DNA of 64,000 nt from assembly GCA_947044365.1 (NCBI GenBank), contig OX345636.1:41210191-41274190 (forward strand), in the 5' to 3' direction. The notes beneath the pieces are model-generated. The model was not told the origin of the DNA. It ran no database searches and saw nothing but the letters and a program-made list of their open reading frames with translations. Source of the DNA: Petrosia ficiformis. Taxonomy: Eukaryota; Porifera; Demospongiae; Haplosclerida; Petrosiidae. Below are positions 45,629 to 57,889 of the stretch, piece by piece (position 1 is the first letter of the stretch; every line of letters begins with the position of its first letter). The position numbers and the translations under genes were made by a program.

Positions 45629-45746
45629 CCAAGCCAAGATATGAAGAGTAGATATTATTATGGTAGATATTTAACACTTTTATTATAGACGACAAATCAT
45701 ACCCATTACACATTGTGCAGTTTATATTTTAAATTATTTTTCGAAC

Positions 45747-45908
45747 TTATTGTTGAATATCCAAGCTGTCTGCACACCACTTGAGCATCAACAGTACTCC
45801 AAAGGTCATCACACACTGTACCCCAATTGCCATTGTTACAAACCTCTACTCTACCCTCATTAGCAACACTACCATCAACTAATCGAACATCGCCATGTGT
45901 ACAAGAAA
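45747..45908 (-). CDS. SRCR gene B, first half of SRCR domain 2
   Basis: 162 bp, acceptor TTCTTGCAG, weak GTTCGA donor. Encodes [40 protein letters not shown] and [15 protein letters not shown]. Intact. Confidence 0.8.
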
Positions 45909-47401
45909 CTGCAAGAAAAGAGAAGCAAGTAACACATATATGCATTATGCATGTTACTGTAAACTAGCAATATGTTTCACACAATTATCTTTTGCTGCAA
46001 GTGATATAACCACATGCAGCTAGTTGCTATATAACACTAACACTGCTATCTCTCTTCATATCACAATATATCTAGTAAAAACTGCACACACTTATTGATT
46101 GTTCTAACCAATTTCATCGGTTATATGAGTTTCATTTGCTTAATAGTGCTTTTTCATATGTTCTATATGAAGTAACTAATATTATATTTCTAATTCAAAA
46201 TACAATGTTTCCTTTCCACTGTAAACATGTTTATTACGTTTATAATGGGAAGTACAGATGTACTATCCATTAGGAACATAATAATCACGTTTATAGTGGA
46301 AATTTAAAACAATCATTATGTTCCCAATGGATATAGTACATCTGTTTAAAAATGATGAGAATTAAAATTGTATTCTTTATTATGACATGTACCTTATACT
46401 AGTCAATATAGATCAAGATGAAAAGAAATAAATTATTACTACTTGTAATCATTACCCAGCAAGAAAAGAATCAGCATTGGTTTATACAGTCTCAGGAGGA
46501 ATTGAAACCATTCAATTTTGCAGTTTGAAGTATCCATAATGATAGGTGGCTTGCATATGCATAGTTCATGCTAAAATAAACATGGAAGCAAATATGGCGA
46601 CAATACAGTGTACATTACTACATACGTATGTAGTGGAAGCCTTCACAAACAGGGGGGCACAGATTTCAGAAATACAGGTGCTCTGAAGGCATGCCTGAAA
46701 CTTTAATCATACATGGTAATTATTGCCCGTTGGGCCATCCATATGATTGCTTTTCCACAAATTGATGTATGTTTATATATATATATAATATTATATATGT
46801 AATTATGTTTGTGGCCACTTACGCGATCATGCATTGTATATGTAGTTAAGGAATTTACGTCATTCTGGGGGGGCTCAGTCAACTAATGGGGGTGGCACGT
46901 AAAAGAATGTGTGCTCTAGCTTGTTGTAGCTCGACAGACCAGCAGAAGAAAGCTGTGTAGCTTACGTAGAAACTGGAACTATTCTACCTGAAATATATTC
47001 CTAAACTTCTACAAGATCCTTTAAAAGGTAACCAGATGATAGAGAAAATAATAACTATAATAGGCTGATGTGTTTCAGAGAAGATAAAGTTAACCACTGA
47101 ATGCTGGACACAACAAAGCCGTCATAAAGATACTTTTTTCTCTATATATCTTGTTTTTACTTGTTTTCAGGGTAACATTAATTTAACCCAAACATTATAT
47201 CATAAATGTATTGTAAATCCACATACATTAGTGCTGTGATATGACAACTAATGACTTTTGTTATGTGTTTGCACTATTTACACAATATTTGTTGTCTATC
47301 CTTCTCTCTATCATCAATATGCATTATCATGGAAGTACTTACATTTATATAATTAGTAAATGATAAACATGCTTGTATACAATTATTATACTATACAATT
47401 G

Positions 47402-47442
<41 letters not shown>

Positions 47443-48544
47443 AAATTGTATAGTATAATATTATATATGACAACCATTTGATGTGGTTAGGTGCTTATTT
47501 TGTATATACACCCCACCAAACACTTATTGTATATATAATATGTATTAAACACTAAATTCAACGAATAAGACTGATACAGGAAGATAAAATATGCTGGTAG
47601 ACACTGAGAATCGAACCCAAGGCCACTCACTAACTCCAGCCACCAGTGCTCTCACTACTGAGCTGTGATAACCAAACAACCACCACTCTCAGTGACTATC
47701 AACATTTTTCACTTTCCTCTTTCAGTCTTATTCATAAGCTTTGCATTTAATTTCATTGTGAGGCAAGATCAGCAAAATGTATTACATAAACCATGTTTAG
47801 TTTCTGTATAATATACTAGATATACGAACTACAGTCACATCCATGTGTTTAATTGGCTTTAAGGCCTGCATAAACCTCCTCCACAGTAGGTGGTATATCT
47901 AGCATATACACTTCCTAATTGCATTTAATCTAGTGAGCACAGATCTCCTATACTATGAAAAACAGGGTCTGGGAAACTGTAGTACAGTAAGTAGTTTCGG
48001 GCATTCATCTATAATCCCCAATAAGATCATGTTATTCCTAAATGTTAAATTACTTATTTAAAAAATGAAGATGCTTGACAAGAAAAATGTTTTTAATGTC
48101 TTTGTGTATCTTCCAAAACATGTATAAATAGATAGGGTTTGGGAAAAGTGCCTGCTACACAATTCTTCCAAAACATTTTGATTTAATTAATGGTAAAGCT
48201 TACTCTACTTTTTGTGTCTTTCGATGTAAAAGTCCTTTATAGACATTTCCAAATCCTGTTGTGTATTTTGGTACAGTATCCTCAGGCAAAATGTACAACA
48301 TGTAGTTTTAACTGTCATATAATTGTGGACAAGACGGTTGAATTTGTATGGTTACCCTAAATTCCTACAAAACTATCTGCTGTATTACAATTCCCCAGAC
48401 CCTCCTTTTTTGTAGTATAGGAGGGACTATGCTTGCCAGATTGAATTACATTAGTGTTCTCCAATAGAGTTTAGGTTAGAATATTAATTATATAAGTTGT
48501 TTTAATATTATAAGAGTTATTGAGTAGACACAATTACACATTAA
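45909..48544. repeat. Gene B intron, second copy of the 3.1-kb tandem duplication
   Basis: Matches 42811-45318. It is interrupted at 48545 by piggyBac and resumes at 50971. It contains a TA microsatellite (47407-47440) absent or shorter in copy 1. Confidence 0.8.
47596..47673 (-). ncRNA. tRNA-like sequence, copy 2
   Basis: Duplicate of 44457-44534, with the A box CAGCTCAGTAGTGAGAGC and B box GGGTTCGATTCTCAG (one T-arm change). Carried along in the 3.1-kb duplication rather than independently inserted. Confidence 0.45.
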
Positions 48545-50966
48545 CCCTTCATCTGCTGCAACTAATAATTGCGTTTGGAAGGCGTGGTGTGGAAGAAATT
48601 TTTGTACTTACAGAAGTCAATTATTGTTCAAGGGGATGAGCTTTACCTTTTCTATATAATATAGTAGAGGCTATTTTTAACTACACAAAGCATGCCATCA
48701 TTTCTGGTCAGCAGTGGACGGTGAAGTGAATTCTTCTCATTGGGTAAGTTTTCATTTCTTTATAATTATGTATGTGTGTATGTTTAGAATTGAAAAGACA
48801 TAGATTTAGCAGGATTGTGAACATAATATATAATAAACAAATATAATTGCTATCAGAACTAGACTTATTTTTCTAGAAGGAAACGTTTTTCACTGATGAG
48901 CATACATAAAATAATATTTATTATAAAAGAATGGGGGCATCTATTCTTCTTTTATGTTGTCCAAATATATTACATATATATATATACATGTATATAGATG
49001 TATATGTGTTGCATGTATGTATACTTACATCTAAATATATAATATACATTGATATAGGATTATATAATTATAGCATGCTATGTACATTTACAGACTACTT
49101 GTACTGCTTCAGTGTGTGATACTTTTTAAAGCATGGGTGTGTGCATAGACTATCATCACAAATGTCACATTTGATAGTGCATTGCTTTGTTTTCCAGATT
49201 TTCTGTTACTACAGACTTTACAGTCTCGTTTTGGACCAGGAATTGGAAAATGGCGACCGGAAAGTCTGATAGGTGTTTGCGATGTCCACAGTGTGTTGTG
49301 TGGTGTTGAAGATTCTTTAGTTGTAAGACCATAAGCAACCTGGAATTGAAATTCTATGTGTGAAAGGTGTCGTTTTGATGAATTACTTAGTGTGTACAGA
49401 ATATAAGAATTCACCAATGCAGTGTCCAGCAGGTGAAAGAACACTCGTTTCCACCACTTCTTAGAATGATGAGGATATTCATAGTACGTAACTAACTGAT
49501 CAGCTCTGTCAACATCTCCCATATAACTGTTGTACTCCTCTATAACAGTTGGCTTCCTCACAACTTCTACACCACCATCACATGACCTTGTGCCTCTTCT
49601 TTTCTCCAACATGAAGTCGTCATGAATTGTAGATAGCACGGCAACAGGTCGCTTGTCCATCCATTTGAGTCCCAAAATGCATTCATCTTGGTATGTTGTC
49701 ACTTTACTCTTCTTAATACTGTTGTCTTTAAACAATTTTGGAATTCCTTTTCGATTAAATCTAACAGAACCACAACTTCCACAGCCTTTCTCATAAAGCA
49801 ATCTGCATAGCTGAGGGCTTGTATAGAAATTATCAAAAAAAATATGGTGTTCTCTTTCAAATAAATCACTTGCAAGGGACAGGACAGTACGTGTACTTAG
49901 AGGTATAAGTCATTATCTTGATGGTCAACTTTCCCTGTATATAGATCCCAATTCCAGGTATAACCTGTTTTGGACTCTGCTAACACCCAAGCTTTCATAC
50001 CCCATTTGTGCGGTTTTTTTGGTAAATATTGCAAGAAAGCTAGCCTACCCTTATAACTAATCATGCTTTCATCAATGCTTAAATTTTTATCAGGTATGTA
50101 GGAGCTTTTGAAATTAGAGATAAGACGGTTTATCACTGGTCTGATCTTAAATAAATGGTCATATGCAGGCTGTCCATGAGGATTTAATAATTTATTATTA
50201 GCAAAATGGAGGAACTTAGAAAAAAGAAGAAAACGATTTCGAGATATTATCTTACTGAAGTTATTGGAAAAAGGCCAAGTTGTAGTCCAGTAGCCACTCA
50301 TTCGTGGGAGGTTTACCCATTACCCATTGTAATAACTATTGCCAAAACGTTGTAGAAATCTGAGAGTATGAATGGGCGTCGACAAAACTCATGCACACGA
50401 GATTTTGGATGATTTATCAGATACTCTTCATGATTGGTCACATACTGTTGAGCATATCGATTTGATTCCATAATAATCATCTGTCCACAACTAATTGAAA
50501 CAACATATTGGATCAGCATTATCAAGATTAACAGTTAGACCTGACTTCTCCCTAAATTGTGGAATACTCCTAACAATAATATCAGTATTTGTTTCATTAC
50601 TTATTTGTTTGTTATCTCCACATAACTCATTACTCCGTGTTTCTTCAGCCATTTGGTCATTAACTTCATCTGTTTCACTGCGTGTTTCCTCAGTTATCTG
50701 CTCATTATCTTGACCTGTTGTATTCTCTACACCATCTTCAATATATCCATCAAAATCCTCATCACTATAGTCACTATATATCTATTTCTATTATTTGTAA
50801 TAACAATTGGGGGATTAGAGGGCAGATATCTAGACATTATGTAAACAAACACTTAACAGTAAAAACAGATAATATCACACTGAATTAAGCAGGTGCTATA
50901 AAGCGCCTTCCACAATTAAAATTATAGTGGGTGTGGTGCTCTAAAGTGCCTTCCGCAAATGAAGGG
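48545..50966 (-). mobile_element. piggyBac transposon (2422 bp) with TTAA target duplication
   Basis: Left terminus CCCTTCATCTGC and right terminus GCAAATGAAGGG form inverted repeats (11 of 12), each next to TTAA (48541-48544 and 50967-50970), the diagnostic piggyBac target. A second inverted block GGAAGGCGTGGTGTGG/GTGCCTTCC-like lies further in at both ends. The paralogous intron at 45314 reads ACACATTAAACGTTTTGTCA with one TTAA and no insert. The internal transposase (minus strand) is frame-broken. Confidence 0.9.
49095..50525 (-). pseudogene. piggyBac transposase (DDE_Tnp_1_7 type), frameshifted
   Basis: Three frames are needed. The first (50313-50525) has RPFILSDFYNVLAIVITMG. The second (49897-50301) has FSKIISRNRFLLFSKFLHF and the first catalytic Asp in LSIDESMISYKGRL. 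The third has FFDNFYTSPQL (49825-49850, second Asp), ILGLKWMDKRPVAVLST and YNSYMGDVDRADQL (third Asp). The C-terminal cysteine-rich end (CDICDDSLCTHPCFKKYHT) is again one frame away, ending at 49095. All three aspartates remain, but frameshifts at about 50310, 49850 and 49195 make it inactive. An acidic N-terminal region lies upstream at 50530-50830. Confidence 0.85.
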
Positions 50967-51115
50967 TTAAATGTCTTGTCATTCAAACGGTTAGAGTGCT
51001 AATAAGAGACCATTTCAAGCCAAACATAAAGCAATGTGTGTGAATAGCACACAATGAAACATGACATATTATGATTGCGGTTAAATACACTGGGATTAAT
51101 TTAAAATGAAAGTAC

Positions 51116-51279
51116 CTGTACATCTTACACCAGCATCTTCAGAATGGTCACAATCATGATCTCCAAGTGCATTATGAGAAAATGCAGAAGACTAGATTCT
51201 GTACCAAAACAAAAAACATCATCCAACCATATTGATCCAGTACCTGCACCGAAGTAAGCTTCATTTAACGCTACAGCAT
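51116..51279 (-). pseudogene. SRCR gene B, second half of SRCR domain 1, 1-bp deletion
   Basis: 164 bp instead of 165 between TGGTTTAG and GTACTT. Begins [20 protein letters not shown] and [11 protein letters not shown]. At about 51183 one base is missing against the paralogues (CTGCATTTTCTC for CTGTCATGTTCTC), destroying the LSC cysteine and shifting frame; the downstream [13 protein letters not shown] is intact in the other frame. Unless skipped, it would truncate gene B after the first domain. An assembly error is possible. Confidence 0.7.
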
Positions 51280-51477
51280 CTAAACCAGGAATTGAACAAT
51301 GTAAATCAACAATTATTATAAAATCTTCTTATTTTTAAATCCGTATCAATTGAACAGAATTATGCAGTTAGATAATACAAATGAACAATCAAAATTATAT
51401 GATTGACAAACATGATAAAGATCTATACCAATTAATATAGATTAGTAATTATACAAAGCTATGATCAATGTTTACTA

Positions 51478-53689
<2,212 letters not shown>

Positions 53690-53762
53690 ATTGACTATGG
53701 ACTGTTAAGATGAAAGAGAAGACAACAAGATTGAACAAGATGAAAGTTGCCGTCTCATGCAT
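53690..53762 (-). CDS. SRCR receptor gene B, exon 1: signal peptide
   Basis: Minus strand: ATG at 53762, 24 codons MHETATFILFNLVVFSFILT and VHSQ, then GTGAGT in phase 1. It differs from gene A exon 1 at a few residues only and has the same length (73 bp). The hydrophobic core and small-residue end fit a signal peptide. This exon fixes the orientation and 5' end of cluster B. Confidence 0.75.
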
Positions 53763-53919
53763 TACTTAGTAAACTGGGGACTGCTATATAGAACTCGGTA
53801 TACTATAGTCTACACTCGCTTCCGTATACTTCAAGCTACGTTTGCGTCAAAATTATTCGCGTCTCCAGACTCAAACAACATGGATGATAACCCTAACGAT
53901 CCCAAGGCCTAAATTATAT

Positions 53920-54022
53920 CCGACGTCTGATATGATATCGGATGATATGATATCGGATGTCGGATATAGTATATCGGGCGTCTGATATGATATTGGATGT
54001 TGGATATAGTATATCAGAAGGG
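53920..54022. repeat. GATATCGGATG-type degenerate tandem repeat
   Basis: GTCTGATATGATATCGGAT, GATGTCGGATATAGTATATC and GTCTGATATGATATTGGAT recur about four times in 100 bases upstream of gene B exon 1. Possibly regulatory, possibly a decayed minisatellite. Confidence 0.6.
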
Positions 54023-54217
54023 GTAATAATGGAGCAGCCAACACAAAACAATTTTGACTCATTTGGCACCCATATATGTATAGGTTATGTCACAGCACGA
54101 GTGCTATATCAGATTTGATTGTTGTATAACTATACTGGAATGATTATACCGATTATAAATTAAAGTATAAGTAATGATTGCAACTAAATTTATGATAATT
54201 AATTATCATAATATTTA

Positions 54218-54960
54218 TTGAAGTACACACTATCAGACTTAAACACAGGCAATAAAGGGAACAACATAATCTTACATGCTCTTGGAAGAGCAAACCCATA
54301 CTGCTCTTTTGCTTTTAAGCAAAAGAAAGAAGGGTCTCGAGAATGTTCATCAGTTTGCTTTAGGTGTACTGGTAGTTGCAAATTTGCTGACTGTCCTGTT
54401 AGATTCATAGTAGATGCCATGTCTTTTGTCAAATGTGATCCTCCTCGGCAGTTAAAATCATCAGTGCATTTTTCATCAAAATATGTAAGACATGATAAAA
54501 CAAAAACAAGGTTTCGATGGATTCACTCTGTAGATCGCCAATGTATTGCTACTGACCTGAAATATCAACTTTATATAATTCAAAGTTTACTAAACCGACT
54601 CTTAAGACCTGCACTTGAATCAGGACAGAGAGATGGTACTGACACCAGCTAGCCCTGAGGTCATTACAAAGATGAGCTCAGAAGCACTACAATCTAATAC
54701 CCTCATTGTGCATAATCAGAGATAAAATTCAGGAAAGTGAATTAAGTAGGTTTACCTTGCCTGGGTACATACAACACATCTTTGCAGTTCTTTTTAGTGT
54801 GTTATTGTACACTGAGCAGGATGTAAGGATATATCATCACATGGGGAAAACATCCACTCTCTTTTGCGATACTACTGGCAGGATTGTATCCAATGAAAGG
54901 AACACAATATAAATCAAACACTGTTTTATATTACTCGCTTGTTTTGAGTCATCCATATAG
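54218..54960 (+). pseudogene. Decayed transposase-like fragment
   Basis: The ORF at 54218-54652 has CSSVCFRCTGSCKFADCPVR, VRHDKTKTRFRWI and RQCIATDLKYQ. After a frame change 54706-54912 reads LPGYIQHIFAVLFSVLLYTE, QDVRIYHHMG and LFCDTTGRIVSNERN. These blocks occur in this order in high-copy metazoan transposase-like proteins with a C-rich head and a DDE-type core, where the D of CDTTG is the first catalytic residue. Everything after that point is lost. Family name not certain; Mutator-like is one possibility. Confidence 0.5.
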
Positions 54961-55219
54961 TGCCCATCTGTAGTGGTTGCAGAATTTATATCTACAGAGC
55001 ACTCTAAGTGTTTCTGAAGATCAGAAGGTTTAATGCATGGTTAAAAACATATAATCATTCCAAAACATGTCATTACTGACAGTCGTTTAGTACTATTGCA
55101 CAGTTTGCTGCATGTATATAACTTTGAGACTCTCTGATTATTCTCAACGTTGCTTTTGAAAAAGTTGTTTTCAATGTTATATACTTGTTTTTCAAATGAA
55201 TTTAGGCTTGGTTAACTAG

Positions 55220-55745
55220 GTGTATTCATGCTGAAGGATTTGTTTTCACTAGTCAGAACAATTTTATTTCAAACGATTTATTTTTCAAGAACAATTACCA
55301 GACGTTTCGATTACTTTACGGCAATCTACATCAGTGGTATGGAATGGTACACACAGTAAATAGCTACTTATATATCATACAAATACAGATACATGCATGC
55401 ATGCACACCAAACAAACACATGTACACAGGATTATAACATTTTTTTTAAAATGCATGCACATATTGGCAATGTTTAGGATGGTAGTACACTGTCATAGGG
55501 GTATGACAGCAGGCCTGATCTCTATTAACTGGATTCGACTGAAGTCTGATGTGCCATGCCTTCAACAGCACCTCTCTGATGTTGTCGATTGTTGGTAGTG
55601 AGGATGTCCTTGTCAGTCCAGTAAATAATAAGGCCTGTGGTCATAGTATGCTCGGTTATAGCAGAAGCTGGAACATTGTAGGTGGTTAGAGCTCTCTTGT
55701 GTTTCTTTAAACGATGTGTGATAGATGTTTTAGTTTGAAGTTGTC
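55220..55745 (-). mobile_element. Penelope-like element, 3' fragment
   Basis: 55470-55745 (minus strand) carries the same GIY-YIG tail as 18450 and 26240; 55225-55450 matches the 3' non-coding part at 25985-26225. It ends where a TA microsatellite begins soon after. Inactive. Confidence 0.6.
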
Positions 55746-55799
55746 AAAGTTCTATTGATCAACAATGGATTTCCTTCCAGCCGTGTATTTGTGTTGGAA

Positions 55800-55801
55800 G
55801 G

Positions 55802-55861
<60 letters not shown>

Positions 55862-55925
55862 TGTATATATATAATAATTTATATATATATATATATATAA
55901 TATTTAATTATGTATAATTATAATA
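55800..55925. repeat. Long AT dinucleotide microsatellite
   Basis: A TA run of nearly 60 bases followed by a second of about 20. Confidence 0.9.
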
Positions 55926-56324
55926 ATTATTACAGTAAAGCTAACTAATTTTTCAATACCTAAAACTCAATTAGAGTATATGGAAATAGTTTAGGCTATG
56001 GGAAACCTTTATACCTATGTACTTCCTTACTCTATTGAAGTACAAATGAAATCAATATAGGATTAGGATAAACAGGACTAGAAAGAAATGAGATTCGCTG
56101 TTTGTTCTGTAACTCTGGACATGTCTACTTATGTATTGCATTCTCAAGCAGAGCAATTTGTAAATTATATACTTATTAATTTTAAAGTACTCCATGTCAT
56201 TTCAATTGATAGTTAGCCCATAAGATAGTATCTATATAATTGTGCTTTTGATTTTTGCAATATGTAGAAAGTTTTATCTTTTGTTGGTGAAATGATGTTT
56301 GATTAAAGTATTATTTGTATTCAG

Positions 56325-56443
56325 AAAATTTCATTGCTGGTTCTAGTCTTGCTGGTTTGCTGAAAGATTTTGAAGAATTGAAGTTTATTGGCCCTCAAGC
56401 TGGACTAAGAATGAAATTAAAATTAAAAACATTTATTCAAATG
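56325..56443 (+). CDS. Candidate exon with SAM-like sequence
   Basis: Between the acceptor TTGTATTCAG and the donor GTGAGT the plus strand reads ENFIAGSSLAGLLKDFEELK, FIGPQAGLRMKLKLKTFIQM. The pattern (F..G..L..L...L...G...G.R.KL...I) resembles the second half of a sterile alpha motif domain. No partner exon is evident. Downstream, 56480-56655 continues the frame through three PCPVP...HHN-type repeats. It may be an exon of a host gene or of a transposon. Confidence 0.4.
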
Positions 56444-56864
56444 GTGAGTTTCCATGCATTACTGTCAATATTCTTCTGTTCTGACACCACCCCATGTCCT
56501 GTTCCTAATGCTCACCACAATACAGAAGCTGTGTTAACTCCTGGATGCCTTCCAACCTCATGCCCTGTTCCTTATGTTCATCATAACAAGGAAAATATAC
56601 TGACTGTGTTAGCACCTCAACGCCTTCCTACTCCATGTCCTGTCCCATGCATGTACTTTCAGTTCTTCCCTTACAAGAGCCATAGCTAAGAAACAGTTAA
56701 TAGGCAACAAAAAGCTTACACTTCTCAGTGAAGCATGCTACTTGGGGAAAAGAACTGGTATTAGGGACAGCAATTCTAGTGATAGTGTTGACTGTGTCAC
56801 ATATGAAAGAAGCAATCAGCGATTGATTTACCGAGTTTTCATGCAAACATCCAAATAATGACAT

Positions 56865-56935
56865 CCTTATTTACTGGACTGACATGGACATCCTCACTAC
56901 CAACAATCGACAACATCAGATAATTATCTAAAACA
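56865..56935 (+). mobile_element. Small Penelope-like fragment
   Basis: TTTACTGGACTGACATGGAC and CCTCACTACCAACAATCGAC match the GIY-YIG tail of the other Penelope-like copies on the coding strand. Only about 70 bases remain, just upstream of the cluster C SRCR exon. Confidence 0.55.
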
Positions 56936-57000
56936 TATTGCCAGTTTACAGTAGACATGCATAATGCATATATGTGTTACTTGCTTCTCTCTTGTTGCAG

Positions 57001-57162
57001 TTTCTTGTACACATGGTGATGTTCGATTAGTTGATGGTAGTGTTGCTAATGAGGGTAGAGTAGAGGTTTGTAACAATGGCAATTGGGGTACAGTGTGTGA
57101 TGACGTTTGGAGTACTGTTGATGCTCAAGTGGTGTGCAGACAACTTAGATATTCAACAATAA
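57001..57162 (+). CDS. SRCR cluster C, first-half SRCR exon with lost donor
   Basis: Acceptor CTTGTTGCAG; reads [40 protein letters not shown] and [18 protein letters not shown] is changed to QLRY. The donor, GTTCGA in the paralogues, reads ATTCGA here (57163-57164), so normal splicing to 57283 is unlikely. No other GT directly downstream keeps the domain. Probably a decaying copy. Confidence 0.65.
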
Positions 57163-57282
57163 ATTCGAAAAAATAATTATTAATTACATAAAATATAAAC
57201 TGCACAATGTGTAATGGTATGATTTGTCGTCTATAATAAAAGTGTTAAATATCTACATACCATAATAATATCTACTGTTCAG

Positions 57283-57447
57283 ATGCTGTAGCATTTGATT
57301 CAGCATACTTTGGTGAAGGCAATGGATCAATATGGTTGGATGATGTTTCATGTTTTGGTACAGAATCTAGTGTTCTGTCATGTTCTCGTAACACACTTGG
57401 AGATCATAATTGTGACCATTCCGAAGATGCTGGTGTAAGATGTGAAG
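57283..57447 (+). CDS. SRCR cluster C, second-half SRCR exon
   Basis: 165 bp between TACTGTTCAG and GTACTT, intact: [40 protein letters not shown] and [15 protein letters not shown]. Inverted homologue of 42365-42529 of gene B, including the flanking introns and the gypsy copy further downstream. Confidence 0.7.
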
Positions 57448-57889
57448 GTACTTTTATTATAAATTGATCACTGTCTGTTTGACTGCAAATTAATGTATAT
57501 ATAAGTATAGGTATATAACAATCAAGTTTTTTAAGTCTGCACTATTGGCAATTGTGATACTATCGTGATAGTGAATATATCGCAATAGTGCAGTCTATAT
57601 TGTTTCTATGTATACTAAAGTACGCTACATAAAATGGTTCAGTATAAAGTTTATTAAACTGTAAATAAGAACATTGATAATGTTAATACTTAATAATAAT
57701 AATTATGTTTAAACTTGAATCATTACTACTATACTACATATACTCTATATTATGCATTAGTTTCAGAGATTATAACAAGAAGGTTTTCTGCAAGAAAGAC
57801 TGGCATAATATTAAATTCCCTCCTATTTGTTGATATAACTAAACCACAAATCATAACAACAAACACTATTGCATGGGCTACTGTTGTAT

